Below, one piece after another: positions 43,457 to 53,753 of a DNA stretch of 64,000 nucleotides; position 1 is the stretch's first letter, and each line of letters starts with the position of its first letter. The notes under the pieces were generated by a model. It saw only the letters and a program-made list of their open reading frames with translations, did not search any database and had not been told where the DNA came from. The DNA comes from Peltaster fructicola. Its lineage: Eukaryota > Ascomycota > Dothideomycetes. The DNA lies in NCBI GenBank assembly GCA_001592805.2, contig CP051139.1, positions 2,542,001 to 2,606,000 of the forward strand, written 5' to 3'. The translations under genes and the position numbers were made by a program.

Positions 43457-44104
43457 ATGACTGTCACCATCCTCCCAGCAACCGATGCTGATGTCACAGA
43501 CATCTTCACTATTGCATCACGAGCATTCAAGCGAAACGAAGAGTTCTTTACGGCTCAGTTCACAGACCACGATACGCCTGAAGGTCGTCTCAAAGGAGGG
43601 CAGAGGTTCCTCGAACAAGGTCAAGCCGATCCCAACATCATCCTCATGAAAGCCGTCGACGATGGGACTGGGAAGATAGCAGGATTTGCTCGCTGGATTC
43701 TCTTCATGAATGGCTCTCTACCAGTACCAGGTCTCGAGACTCGTCATTGGCAGACAGTCGAGGACGCTGAGTATGCACATGGACTGCTGGTGGAGTTTGT
43801 CAAATACAGGCAGGAACACCTTGCCAAGACGAATGGCACCATGTTGAGTCTCGACATCTGCGCTATCGATCCTGACTATCAGAGAAGAGGCATCGGGAAT
43901 GAACTTGTCAAATGGGGGACTGCCAAAGCGGACGAGCTAGGTATCGATGCTGTCGTCGAGAGCTCGGTGTGTGGCAAAGGTCTCTACGAGAAGCATGGAT
44001 TCATATTCCAGAGGGACGTGGTCTTGCCGGTCAATGAGAGGTTCTTGTCACGACCAGATTCGAAGTTTGCCTGGCTTGTGAGACCGAAGACGGTTCAGTC
44101 GTAG
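43457..44104 (+). CDS. GNAT-family N-acetyltransferase
   Basis: Single exon of 215 residues. It starts MTVTILPATDADVTDIFTIA, with the family's 'RPATxxD' opening. The acetyl-CoA motif is LDICAIDPDYQRRGIGNELV (Q/R-x-x-G-x-G/A form), followed by VESSVCGKGLYEKHGF. The fungal-type central insertion FARWILFMNG is present. The ATG at 43457 is chosen over an upstream in-frame TTG. The acetyl acceptor is unknown. A second, related GNAT gene lies at 50001-50754 and carries a stop; this copy is intact. Confidence 0.88.
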   Translation: MTVTILPATDADVTDIFTIASRAFKRNEEFFTAQFTDHDTPEGRLKGGQRFLEQGQADPNIILMKAVDDGTGKIAGFARWILFMNGSLPVPGLETRHWQTVEDAEYAHGLLVEFVKYRQEHLAKTNGTMLSLDICAIDPDYQRRGIGNELVKWGTAKADELGIDAVVESSVCGKGLYEKHGFIFQRDVVLPVNERFLSRPDSKFAWLVRPKTVQS

Positions 44105-44139
44105 AAGTGGTGTCCAGACACCTATATAAGATTACGAGA

Positions 44140-45057
44140 TTATGAGCTCTTCGATGAGCCAGCTGCAATGGAGAGACCTTGGATGATCTCTGCAGCTGAC
44201 ACGTATATCATGTATGCCGGCAGAACGAGCCAAGCTCCGCTGGGACTGTGTTAGCGATGTCACATTGCATACTTCTTGATCACGTACTTAGGGATGATCC
44301 AGAGGAAAAGCAACGTGAAGCCGTCGTTGTGTCCGATAGAGTGGAAGCCAGAGAAAGCCTCAGACAGCCCTGCACGCCGTTAGCATCGTTCCCTGCAGCA
44401 GTACAAACACTCACAGTAAAGCACAGTCTTGTGAAAGGTGATGTGCGCGGTTGTGTAGGCCAGCATGACCGCAATGATAGCCTCTCTCCCGTATACCGTC
44501 CGGCTCTCACTCAGAGCAGCAAAGATCCCCATATTGCTCTTGTCCGGCGCTCCACGTCCTTGCCTGCTCTCCTGCTGGCCATAGGCATAGATGATGTATG
44601 CATAAGCGAGATATGCGAGCGTCTCGAATGCATTGTACGTTCCTTGCGCACTCGGCCATCCATTTCGTGCCTTGTATGCCGGCCAGCCGTACACATGATC
44701 AACTCTTCCATATAGATCGTAGGGAACCCATAGCGGGTAGTGTAGTGAGCCTCCTGGCATGGTATATGGTCGCAGCAAAATGTAGAAGGTGTCCCAGATG
44801 ACCAGAGGCAAGCTGATCGCCAGCCATATAAGCGTCAGGTTCGATGGAGTGTGCGCCCAGACATCTTTGCGTCGTCGCGCTGGTGTCGTGGCGGCAGAGC
44901 TTCGTGTCTTGCTTGATGTTCGTGGTGACACTGCAGCTAGATCAGGTAGTGATGCGCTCAAGGTCGCTGTCGCCGATCGCAAAGACCGCTTTGTTGGCGT
45001 GTCTGTTGCCGTGCTCGGCGACTCAAAGTCTTTGGGATGATTTCGTGTTGCGACCAT
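44140..45057 (-). CDS. multi-pass membrane protein of unknown function
   Basis: Exons are 44415-45057, 44288-44369 and 44140-44245 (introns 45 and 42 nt); the product is 276 residues. A Ser/Thr/Arg-rich N-terminus of about 65 residues precedes five or six hydrophobic segments: LIWLAISLPLVIWDTFYILL, TYNAFETLAYLAYAYIIYAY, REAIIAVMLAYTTAHITF and FTLLFLWIIP, then AWLVLPAYMIYVSAAEII. GFHSIGHNDG near the last loop, created by splicing, is conserved in this fungal group as I recall it. The architecture resembles EBP/EXPERA-like four-helix membrane enzymes, but I cannot name a family. It is tail-to-tail with the intact GNAT, stops 35 bp apart. Confidence 0.7.
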
Positions 45058-45262
45058 TGTTGCTGTTGTCTATGGTAAAGTTACATGCGCTTGAGAAAGG
45101 AAAAGAAAGACATCATTTGCCCAGCCACCGTCTTTGCATTATACCCCTCTCCTCAAAAAACGTCGCTGTCTCAATTTAATCTCCTGGAATACTTTGCAGC
45201 CACTCAGATCTGCTGGTCGGCGAGTATCGCCAGCCTTATAGCGACTCGAGACGACTCCTTGA

Positions 45263-46124
45263 TCAAGGTTCATACCCAGCTTGATAGCGACTCCAGATGT
45301 TCAACCCGATCTTAGTGCCTCTAATGACAGGCATGCCTGCGTGGATCGTATCCTTATAGCCTCTGCCATCAGCATCAAAGTTCATCCAGAACACTGCTGC
45401 TCCCTTCTTCGCCTTGAAGGTAACGCCTTTGTCACTTCCGCACTCGAGAAAGTCGCACCAGCGATCGTCCTTCTTCGGTTGCAGACGTGGAAACTCAGTG
45501 CCGCCACCCTCACAGTCTGCACTTAGGTAGACCATGAAAGTGCTCACTCGACGCGATTCTTTAGAAGCTGTTGCCCAGTCGTAGTGATGTGCGTAGTGCC
45601 CAGAGACGTTATATCGCTGTGTCCAGAGTCGTTCTATGAACGTGTCTTCGGGCCAGCCTTGGAAGTCAAGTGCTCGCTGCTCGAGGCATTGCACAGTAGT
45701 ATCTCGATCAATGAGAGCCTTCTCTGACTTGCGGACATTCTCATCTTTGACTTCCACGCCAGCATTGAAGACAGTGCTGACCTGCCATTTCTCCTGGCTG
45801 GAACACATTAGCGTACTCCTGCCACTGCTTGCTGACCGACCTGATCCTAATGAAGTGCTCGGTCTCCTCTTCGCTCAAGAAGTTCTCGATGTAGATGATC
45901 AGAGGCTCTGCCGAGAACAAGTGGACTTGATAGTCATGCGGCGGACATTGCAGGTCGCGATCAGGATGTACCAGCGATTCAACTCTGGCACGCGCTCTGC
46001 TTGGTTTGACGCTCGTCTGAGACTGTCTGAAGATGTCCAGACTTGTCCCAGGTGCTCCGAGAACGATGTATATGCCAATGGCTATCACGGCGACTTCTAT
46101 GATTGTTCTCCAGCGTGACGACAT
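45263..46124 (-). CDS. prolyl 4-hydroxylase-like 2-oxoglutarate/Fe(II) dioxygenase
   Basis: Exons are 45841-46124 and 45263-45797 (intron 43 nt); the product is 272 residues. A signal anchor (TIIEVAVIAIGIYIVLGA, residues 7-24) is followed by a lumenal catalytic domain: IIYIENFLSEEETEHFI, then HYAHHYDWATAS with the His-x-Asp iron pair, STFMVYLSADCEGGGTEFP, the distal His in DTIHAGMPV and the 2-oxoglutarate Lys in GTKIGLNIW. This is the P4H alpha-subunit type, placed in the secretory pathway as a type II protein. It hydroxylates prolines in an unknown substrate. Confidence 0.88.
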
Positions 46125-46415
46125 GGTGTTGGTGTGTGAGGGAAATTACTCCAGCAATCGCATCATTAGGAAGGTACACCTGAGAACTGGGCATATTAAT
46201 GCTTGCTTTTACTACCTAAGAGCCTAGCCATCGTCTATACGATCAATTAATCCATAGAGGACAAGGTTGTCAAACAGAGTGATCTCGAAAGTAGATGTGA
46301 ACGCCGTATTCATATAAATTGCGATTAAGTCATGAGCCCAGCTCATGCTAAGCTAAGAAGGGCCGTAAATTGTCAACTGATGACTGTACAAGAAACCTGG
46401 AAGGTCTCATCGCAT

Positions 46416-47116
46416 TTACAAGAAGAGAGCGGCGATGGCACCGGCACCCATGACGAGGCCAGCAGCCTGGACGTTGCTTGCAGCACCAGTGTAGGTAGCT
46501 GGGGAGGTAGTCTTGGACCAGTAGGCAGCGGAGCTGGAATTTGTTAGCGATCTGTTCAGCAGTTGAGGTCTCGAGTTCTTGCTTACCTAGTCTTGGATGC
46601 TGGTGGGAGACCAGTGCTGACGGTTCCTGGGTAGGTGACTGGGTTGGTGACACCGGTGACAACTGGGGTAGACTTGGAGGCAACACCGCTTGACCACTGG
46701 TATGGTGGTGGTGGTGGAGCCTGGCTGGAGACCTTGGCAGCGGAGCTTGAGACAGCTGGTGGTGGTGGTGGTGGTGCTTGGCTGGTGGTCTCGGCCTTGC
46801 TAGACCACACGTATGGTGGTGGAGCTGGAGCAGAGGAGGTGACAACGGCAGCAGAGCTGGAGACGACCTTGACGGCAGATGATGAGACGACGGCTGCGCT
46901 GGAGGTCACGTAGACTGGTGGAGCAGTGTAGGTGGTCTTCTTGGCCTCCTCAGTGCAGGTGGTGGTGGTAGCTGGGGTAGAGGTCTTGCGGGCTGGGCAG
47001 TCGGTAACCTCTGGGCCACAGCTGGTGATGGTGTAGACCTTGGTGTCGTAGATGGTCTCGGTCAATGGGATGGCAGCGGCAGCGCCAATGAGAGCAGCAA
47101 TGATAGCGGAACGCAT
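46416..47116 (-). CDS. secreted GPI-anchored Ser/Pro-rich cell-wall protein
   Basis: Exons are 46587-47116 and 46416-46533 (intron 53 nt); the product is 215 residues. A signal peptide (MRSAIIAALIGAAAAIPLTE) is followed by a four-Cys head (TSCGPEVTDCPARK, ...TTTCTEEAKK). The middle is built of SSSA/VVSSS runs alternating with polyproline blocks such as PPPPPP. The C-terminus SNVQAAGLVMGAGAIAALFL is a GPI-attachment signal with a small-residue omega site. Splicing is needed for the GPI tail: read-through stops at TR. A cell-wall structural or adhesin role is likely; abundant expression is suggested by the C-ending, highly biased codons. Confidence 0.85.
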
Positions 47117-48957
47117 TTTGAATGTACTTGGTGGTTTCTTTGAAAAAGATTGACTGTGGTTGGTGAAGCGTAAGCTTGTAGAGAGCGTGAGTTTGTTGTA
47201 AGTGAAAGGACGACCGGAGTCAATTAGAGTAACAGAAGAGTACGTTGCTGATGAGGAAGCAAGAAAGAAAAGAGAAAGCAGACATGGTTATAAGAGAATG
47301 GAGCTGCCCTCAGCCTGTCAGGCCCCTGCTTGGCTGCTCAATCTGGCTGTTGTCCACTAGACGTGCTAGAAGCCTTCGCAATCTCGCGTAACACAAAGTT
47401 TTTGTCGGCGGCAGACAAAGCATCGTGCTTGTCCACCATCATTTAACAGTGTGTAGCACGTGGAGCATGCTGTGCAAGCCATGGCTCTCTGACGGGAGCA
47501 GCGAGGCGCTTCTGGCTACTCGAGCAGAGCTGTAGCTGTTCCACAGCGTGTGTCTGTACCCAAGTGCTCATAGAGTATGGAGGTGGATCAGGGGTGACAA
47601 GGCATAACGACTTTCGCTAAAGCAGGAACAAGAAAGCTAGTGCAGTGGTTCTGAGCCAATCAGACGCTCGAGCGCTTTCAGCATTACTGGTTTTGGTACT
47701 CGACGCCGATCTGGAGTGCTGATACTCCTCCTTTTCATTATTTGCGAAGGAGTTCGCTGAAACTCGGTCCTGCTTAGAGCTGATGATCCTCCATCCTTCG
47801 ATGCTGTCTAGGCATGTGTAGTCGGCAGCACAGCTGATCTCCACTTCCCACCTCGTGTATGGCAAATTGCAACGCTCAGGCGGCAAACTGGTAGCGTGTC
47901 TCTCGAGCGTGTCGCAGCGCGTTGCTGCGAGCAATCTCGCTCGAGGTCTTGGCTGTAATAGACTCAAGGAGAACTCTGGCCAGTCGTCTTCTGGTTGGAG
48001 GGATCGGACGTTTTGTGAACACGAGCCCGGTAGACACTAGAAATCCGATCATCGTCTCCTATATTCTCGAGAGGGCATCTCTTCGCTGGCGGCTTTGATA
48101 GTACACGGATGGCAGACCCTACTCGGAGTTGCAATCAATGCCTGCACCCTTGTGAACAAAGGCGAGCCGAGCGTTGAGTCGTGCAGTAATGGCACTTGAC
48201 AATTAGCTACATCGTCGCGTTGTGCTAGATCGAGACATCGACACATGTAACTCCAGGTCAGCTGCGCCTGGTCATGCAATGAGCGGTAGCTTCATTACTT
48301 TGGCAAGCAGCGTTCATGCTGTGGAAGCTATCGAGCTGGCCTGTGATTTTCAAGACCTCTACAATCCGTTTGTGATAACAGGTGATCGATTCGTTATCTG
48401 TCGGCATGACAAGGGTAAGACTGTGGTATGCTGTAATGCTGGAGGTAAGTCTAGGACAACAGTGTCACAGGAGACATGGTCTGAGCAGTAGCAGCTGCTG
48501 CCGCTCGTGTGCGACGATCGCATGATGAGATGATGGAAAGGCTCAATGGCTCGTTGTTGATGGCTATGGCTTCAGCAGCATTGTAGCCTGTTGTCTCGAT
48601 GTGTGTGCGGATCAAATTCCGCACGAAAGCCAAGACTTTCAACCCACCACCATGAATTGCGGATAGAACTTCGACAAAGTGCTTCCTACGATTACGCGCA
48701 TTCACCGGAACGACATCACACAGATCAGCTGGTAAGTCGCACAACCAGTTCGCCGTATACGCCAGTCGCAATGTCTTTCACGAAGGCATATCCCCACAAT
48801 CTTCCAGGAAAGAGTTATATGCATATGCAGCGGATGGACTTTAAGAGCAGACGCGAGCAGGAAATGTGAAGGAACACAAACTTGGCGTCGACGTGATCGA
48901 TGGCAAGAGCATTGCTGACCAGGTCGTCTAGATTAGCATATCTGCAAAGTCGTCAAT
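47117..48957. other. gene-poor stretch with no confident gene
   Basis: 1.8 kb. The right end is the RPS3 promoter and the left end that of the GPI protein (GA/CT-rich near 47200-47290). A minus-strand frame at 47617-47967 (116 codons) ends in a hydrophobic WLRTTALAFLFLL, reminiscent of a GPI or tail signal. However, it lacks a signal peptide and a plausible upstream exon, so it is only a weak candidate. Frames at 48222-48491 and 48451-48771 are unrecognisable. Confidence 0.4.
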
Positions 48958-49872
48958 ATGGCAGCACAGGCACCAGCTCAAGGCATGAGCGGTGTGAACA
49001 TCAGCAAGCGCAGAAAGTTCATCGCAGATGGTGTCTTCTACGCCGAGTTGAACGAGTTCTTCCAGCGTGAGCTCGCCGAAGAAGGATACTCTGGTGTCGA
49101 AGTCCGTGTCACACCAACCGTCACCGACATCATCATTCGCGCAACACACACCCAGGAGGTTCTTGGAGAGCAGGGACGAAGAATTCGTGAGGTTCGTGAG
49201 AGACAGATTCTACAGCCATGAACGCACACTGACGCTGCGCAGCTCACCAGCCTGATCACTCACCGCTACCGATTCCCTCCTGACTCAGTCTCCCTCTATG
49301 CCGCCAAGGTCCAGTCTCGTGGTCTGTCCGCTGTTGCCCAGTGCGAGTCTCTCCGCTACAAGCTTCTCAACGGTCTTGCCGTTCGTCGTGCCTGCTATGG
49401 TGTCCTTCGGTAGGTCGATCAGCTGTGGTTTCATGGACACAATTAACGTCTTCTTAGCTTCATCATGGAGTCTGGTGCCAAGGGTTGCGAAGTTGTTGTC
49501 TCTGGAAAGCTCCGAGCAGCTCGTGCCAAGTCCATGAAGTTCACTGACGGATTCATGATCCACTCTGGTCAGCCAGCAAAGGACTTCATCGACCACGCCA
49601 CGCGACACGTTCTCCTCCGACAGGGTGTGCTCGGAATCAAGGTCAAGATCATGCGCGCATCCTCTTCACCAAATGACCCAACTGGCGAGAAGGCCGGTGG
49701 AAAGGGTCTGCCAGACTCAGTCACCATCATCGAGCCAAAGGAGGAGCAGCCAATTCTGGCACCAGCTTCCCAGGATTACGGTGCCAAGGCAGCCGCTGCA
49801 CAGCAGAACCTCCAACAGTCTGCAGAGGGCGAGGGTGCACCGCAGGAGCAGCCAGCTGCTGAGCAGTACTAG
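48958..49872 (+). CDS. RPS3: 40S ribosomal protein uS3
   Basis: Exons are 48958-49191, 49243-49409 and 49458-49872; the product is 271 residues. It contains [20 protein letters not shown], the KH domain ([20 protein letters not shown]), [20 protein letters not shown] and [20 protein letters not shown], all uS3. The C-terminal tail is Gln/Glu/Ala-rich and longer than in animals, as usual in fungi. It sits at the mRNA entry channel of the 40S subunit. Intron 1 has GTTCGT as donor, a weak form. The gene is intact, unlike the RPS14 copy. Confidence 0.95.
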
Positions 49873-50000
49873 CATGGTAATGAGAATCGTTTTTGAGCAT
49901 GCCGGCGTTTACGGCACGGGTCTGCATCGAGTAGATATGTACGACAACGGTCTACCTTTCTCATCCGCTTCGTCAATTGTGCTTTCGAACACATGCAACA

Positions 50001-50754
50001 CTATTCCGCATGCTTGACCATAGACGACCATGTCAACGGCAGAAGATTGCCATAGACAGCACGTTTGAGTTCTGGATTGTTCTCGACCAGTTCCTCTAAG
50101 TCGCCAAGTGACAGAGAATGCTCCTCGATCACATGGAAGCCGTATCGCTCATACACAGGCTTGCCCTCACGAGTCGCTTCGAGGAACAAACCCAGACCAT
50201 TCTGTTTGGCCTGTGCGATGCCCTAGTCCATTATCAGCGACGCAGCGCCCATCCTCCGATACTCAGGCACGGTGAAAATGATGTTCAAGACTGCTGAGGC
50301 ACTTAGTGAGGTACTGGATGCGTTGTGGATACTGACAGGCGTGAGGATGATTAGCATGCTTGACTGCGGACGCAAGGAAGTCGTTGATCAACTTGTCCGC
50401 GACTGTTCTCAGATCTCCCTCAGGAAACCATGTTGCTTCGACGTGCTCGTGTTCGTCGTAGGGGTTGCCGCCGTCCTTCTTAAAGATGCTCCACCGTGCT
50501 CCAGCTACGACCTCACCTGTGTCTTCATCGACAACTTGCAGCCATGTACTCGTTGGATCATGGTGATGCCATTCAATAAATCGTTGGGTACTCTCGTTCA
50601 GCACAGCTTGCACTCGCTCATTCGTGTACGGCTTAAGATCAGCCGTGTAGAGCGGCCATAATGGATGCCCTGGATCGATGAAGCCCTTACGAAAGGCAAC
50701 AATCAGAGGCCCGAATTCATGATCTTCCTTCACTTCCTTGAGAAGCAGACCCAT
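50001..50754 (-). CDS. GNAT-family acetyltransferase with an in-frame TAG
   Basis: Exons are 50337-50754 and 50001-50290 (intron 46 nt). The spliced frame gives the GNAT sequence MGLLLKEVKEDHEFGPLIVA, GARWSIFKKDGGN, then IIFTVPEYRRMGAASLIMD, a TAG at 50223-50225, GIAQAKQNGLGLFLEA and KPVYERYGFHVIEEH. Relatives have Trp at the TAG position (xMxWGxxxA). The stop is codon 162 of 235, inside the acetyl-CoA motif helix, so a truncated protein would be inactive. Everything else is intact and unbiased, with no frameshift. It may be a pseudogene allele, a base error, or a site recoded by A-to-I editing (UAG to UGG, Trp). No splice pair avoids the TAG while keeping motif A. Confidence 0.75.
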
Positions 50755-50884
50755 AATCGGCGGACGTGGTGACACAAGTGTCGCAGGGACCGGATGAGAT
50801 GTGTATACTCGATCAGAGTGCTGGTGGGGTTCGTGGATGATGAACTTAGACGTGGAGGATTTGACATACATGTACATGCAGTAT

Positions 50885-53458
50885 TTACCAGCCTGTGCTC
50901 AATGGCTCTGCGGCTGCTTCGACCATTGCGGCGACTCTGATGATTTCCTTGTTGGCTTTCTCCCACTCCTTGTCTTCTAGATACTCCCATATCGTCGGCA
51001 ACGAGCGGACGCCATCTTCCCATTTTCGAGGGGCCACTAGTATATGCCTGAACTGAGGTCTGTCCTTCAGACCACCAGGCGTCCCATCATCCTTGTGCTT
51101 TTGGACGTCGATTAATGCCTTCTCGAACTGCACGAGCTGATTGTTCCAGCTCACACGCTGGCGATTTTGATATAAGTCTTCCATACCGCCTTGGGCAAGC
51201 ACCTGAGCCGTCCATTGATCCTCGAAAGCATGGAAACTCGTCGAGGCATTGCGCAGGGACGATACAGCGTCATGCAAAGGCGCAGTGTCGATGCCGACAT
51301 CATTGAACGCCTGTCCAGGGCTCAATATAGTACTGAGGGCGTCCTTTTCAAAGTCGTCCACGGCTTTCGCAAAGTCCTCTGCGAAGGTCCGTGAGTCCAA
51401 TGACAACAGAGGCGCCGAAGCCAAGTCGAGCACGACAAGCACAAAGACCTGAGCTAGAGCTGTGTGCCACGGCAGGTCGTCATCAGCCATGACGCTGAAC
51501 AGTCGGTTCATGGTGTCGTAGCAACTGCCTTCCGCCAACCGACCTTGTTCGCCCTCGAAGATCATATTCAGACTAGGCATGCCTGCGATGTATGTGAAGG
51601 CAGCCGCATCTCCCAGCTTGTCCATGCCGCCAGGGCCATCAAAGTGATCTGCCAGGGATCCTTCAGTGCCAGGGGCATTGACCCGATGCAATGCTTGTGA
51701 CAGCGTTCGGTGCAGCATTGGCGAACCAGAAGCACGAAACGATAGTTCGGACACCTCTCCGACGTTGATGTAGGCAATGCCGGTATCCCGGAGAGCCTGG
51801 AAGTTGTCCTCTACATACTCTGTACTGCCAGCAGTATTGAAAGTGTTGGCATCCCAGCTGACGAACTCGATGTTTCTCGCTGGACGCCATCCCTGTCTCC
51901 GAAGCTCACCGAACACTGCAATGATCTCTGTGAGCACTGCAGAAGCCGATGCAGAGTGCGAAGCGCCAAAGCACCAGGAGTCTCGCGGAGCACCAACCAC
52001 TACTGTCAATTCTGGATGTTGACCATCCATTCTTGCTCGAACCTGCCATGTGGTCTCAGAGTCAACTACATCGTTGTCATTCTGCATCTCCACTACGACT
52101 CCCTCGATAGCAGAGCCTGTATATGCATCTCCTGGCTGCCACTCTGCATCTACGCGAGCACCACGGCCTTGCAGCTTGGATAGGAGGACACTGGCATCTC
52201 GCCACGAGATAGGCAGTGATGGTATGGTTGGAAGGACTTTGGCGGCTGCTTCGTGGTCTTTGCGAGAGCCTCGAGTCGAGGCGTACCCTGGTGTCAACGG
52301 ATCGCCCAGAAGCCAGTTCGACATAACAGCGTTCGCTCGATGGACACTGTCGTTGCTTGGCATGATCATTTCAGCAAGAGGCGCTCTCGATGCGTCCATG
52401 TCGTCTCCGTTGAACACTAACACTCCAATGCAGCCTGCCTCTTGTGCGAAACGGATCTTAAGCCCTGTTTGTGATCCGCCAGTTCGTACAAGTGCTATTG
52501 CGCCTGCAGTAGTGATGTTCTTGTTGTGTAAATATCGGTAGTCGTCTCTGCTACCATAGTTCACGTAGAGCAGTGGACCTTGAGCCTTCCCATTTGTACT
52601 GTATCCATGCCAGGCCAGAGTTTGTTCTCTTCGCATATCAATCTCGTTCTCCTCGAGAGCAGCCGTCCAGTCCTCCGTCTTGACGTAGCGACCACCTGGC
52701 TTGGGATAATTCGCCATGATGCTGTATTCAAGCAATCCTTTCTCTTCCAATGCACAAATGTCATTCCACTCACTCAGCATCCATTCCGCCATGTAATAAT
52801 CACCCTCGGTGCCTGCTTCATGCGCGAAAGATGAGAGATGGTCCAGCCAGCCACGTATACGCCCTCCGTTCACTTGTGACAGGACAAACCCTCGTACAGC
52901 TTCTGGGTCGAACATAGGCGCCATGCCGCGTCGCCGGAAGAAATTCAACGAGAACAGGAACCACAGGAGTCCAGCGATGGTGAGCAGAGCACAGAGTCGT
53001 GCTAGTGTTGGAACAGACATTCTGTACTGCTCCGGAACATGTAAACTTCGGTTCAACCTTGATCGCCATGATTCCACAGGCTCTTCTGCTGGCGTCTCAT
53101 CTGTGGCAGGTATAGTCGTGTATAGTCTCCGAAGGGACGGGATGCGCAGGGCACCAAGGGTAGCGGTAAGGTCGCTCAATCGTTGTGAGAACTTGCTCCG
53201 TATCCGCGATCTGTGTAGTGTGAGATCAGTCTGCCCAGGCTCCAAGTAGTCCAACTCTTCAATTGCCTGCATCTCAGGCACGCTGAGGTCTGATTCCAAG
53301 CTCGTTCGTGCTGATTCGACAGCAGGGGGTCGATATCCCTGCCTTTGCGCGTCATGACTGGTCTCTGTGGGCCCTGTATGTGATGAGGAAGGCCGGCTTA
53401 TCGCTTCCTCATATGTAGGAATAGGTATGAGGTGTGATAGTGCCGCATCGTGACTCAT
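50885..53458 (-). CDS. transferrin-receptor/glutamate-carboxypeptidase-like M28 pseudopeptidase (Tre1/Vps70-like)
   Basis: Single exon of 857 residues. The cytosolic N-terminus (about 150 residues, with IPTYEEAI near residue 15) is followed by one membrane segment at about 152-174. The lumenal part contains the PA domain (GPLLYVNYGSRDDYRYLHNK, AGAIALVRTGG), the M28 domain and a C-terminal TfR-like dimerisation domain. The metal ligands of GCPII are degraded: GAPRDSWCFGASHSAS replaces GHRDSW...GxxDP, and SWDANTFNTAGSTE lacks the Glu-Glu pair. Yeast Tre1/Tre2 share this inactive layout and act as Rsp5 adaptors for Smf1 and other transporters. That role is the best inference here. Confidence 0.83.
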   Translation of the reverse strand: MSHDAALSHLIPIPTYEEAISRPSSSHTGPTETSHDAQRQGYRPPAVESARTSLESDLSVPEMQAIEELDYLEPGQTDLTLHRSRIRSKFSQRLSDLTATLGALRIPSLRRLYTTIPATDETPAEEPVESWRSRLNRSLHVPEQYRMSVPTLARLCALLTIAGLLWFLFSLNFFRRRGMAPMFDPEAVRGFVLSQVNGGRIRGWLDHLSSFAHEAGTEGDYYMAEWMLSEWNDICALEEKGLLEYSIMANYPKPGGRYVKTEDWTAALEENEIDMRREQTLAWHGYSTNGKAQGPLLYVNYGSRDDYRYLHNKNITTAGAIALVRTGGSQTGLKIRFAQEAGCIGVLVFNGDDMDASRAPLAEMIMPSNDSVHRANAVMSNWLLGDPLTPGYASTRGSRKDHEAAAKVLPTIPSLPISWRDASVLLSKLQGRGARVDAEWQPGDAYTGSAIEGVVVEMQNDNDVVDSETTWQVRARMDGQHPELTVVVGAPRDSWCFGASHSASASAVLTEIIAVFGELRRQGWRPARNIEFVSWDANTFNTAGSTEYVEDNFQALRDTGIAYINVGEVSELSFRASGSPMLHRTLSQALHRVNAPGTEGSLADHFDGPGGMDKLGDAAAFTYIAGMPSLNMIFEGEQGRLAEGSCYDTMNRLFSVMADDDLPWHTALAQVFVLVVLDLASAPLLSLDSRTFAEDFAKAVDDFEKDALSTILSPGQAFNDVGIDTAPLHDAVSSLRNASTSFHAFEDQWTAQVLAQGGMEDLYQNRQRVSWNNQLVQFEKALIDVQKHKDDGTPGGLKDRPQFRHILVAPRKWEDGVRSLPTIWEYLEDKEWEKANKEIIRVAAMVEAAAEPLSTGW

Positions 53459-53753
53459 TGTGAGTCTTGCTCGGCCTCGTAGGCGAGGCTTACAACATTG
53501 ATCGCATCGAGTCGGGCTCGGCGCACAATCAAGAGGTCTTTTTGTCGATAGATGGGCGCAAGGGAGTAGGGGTTGGTAGGATTGTCGACGTCAGCTCGTA
53601 CATTGTAAGGCGTTCTTAGCGGCGCGGCAGTGGTTGTCGCAACGATTTCGCCCCTGCTACAACAAAGACATCATCCTACGCGCACAACATGTCACCCACA
53701 TTGATGCTATTCAGCAATTGGAGTGTGTTTCACGGAATACCGTATCTCATGCA

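Noticed and set aside
47617-47967. Minus-strand frame ending in a hydrophobic tail (possible GPI protein)
   Set aside because: No signal peptide in the frame and no convincing upstream exon; kept only as a remark.
48451-48771. 106-codon minus-strand frame before RPS3
   Set aside because: No recognisable domain; it lies in the likely RPS3 promoter and has no splice or start support.
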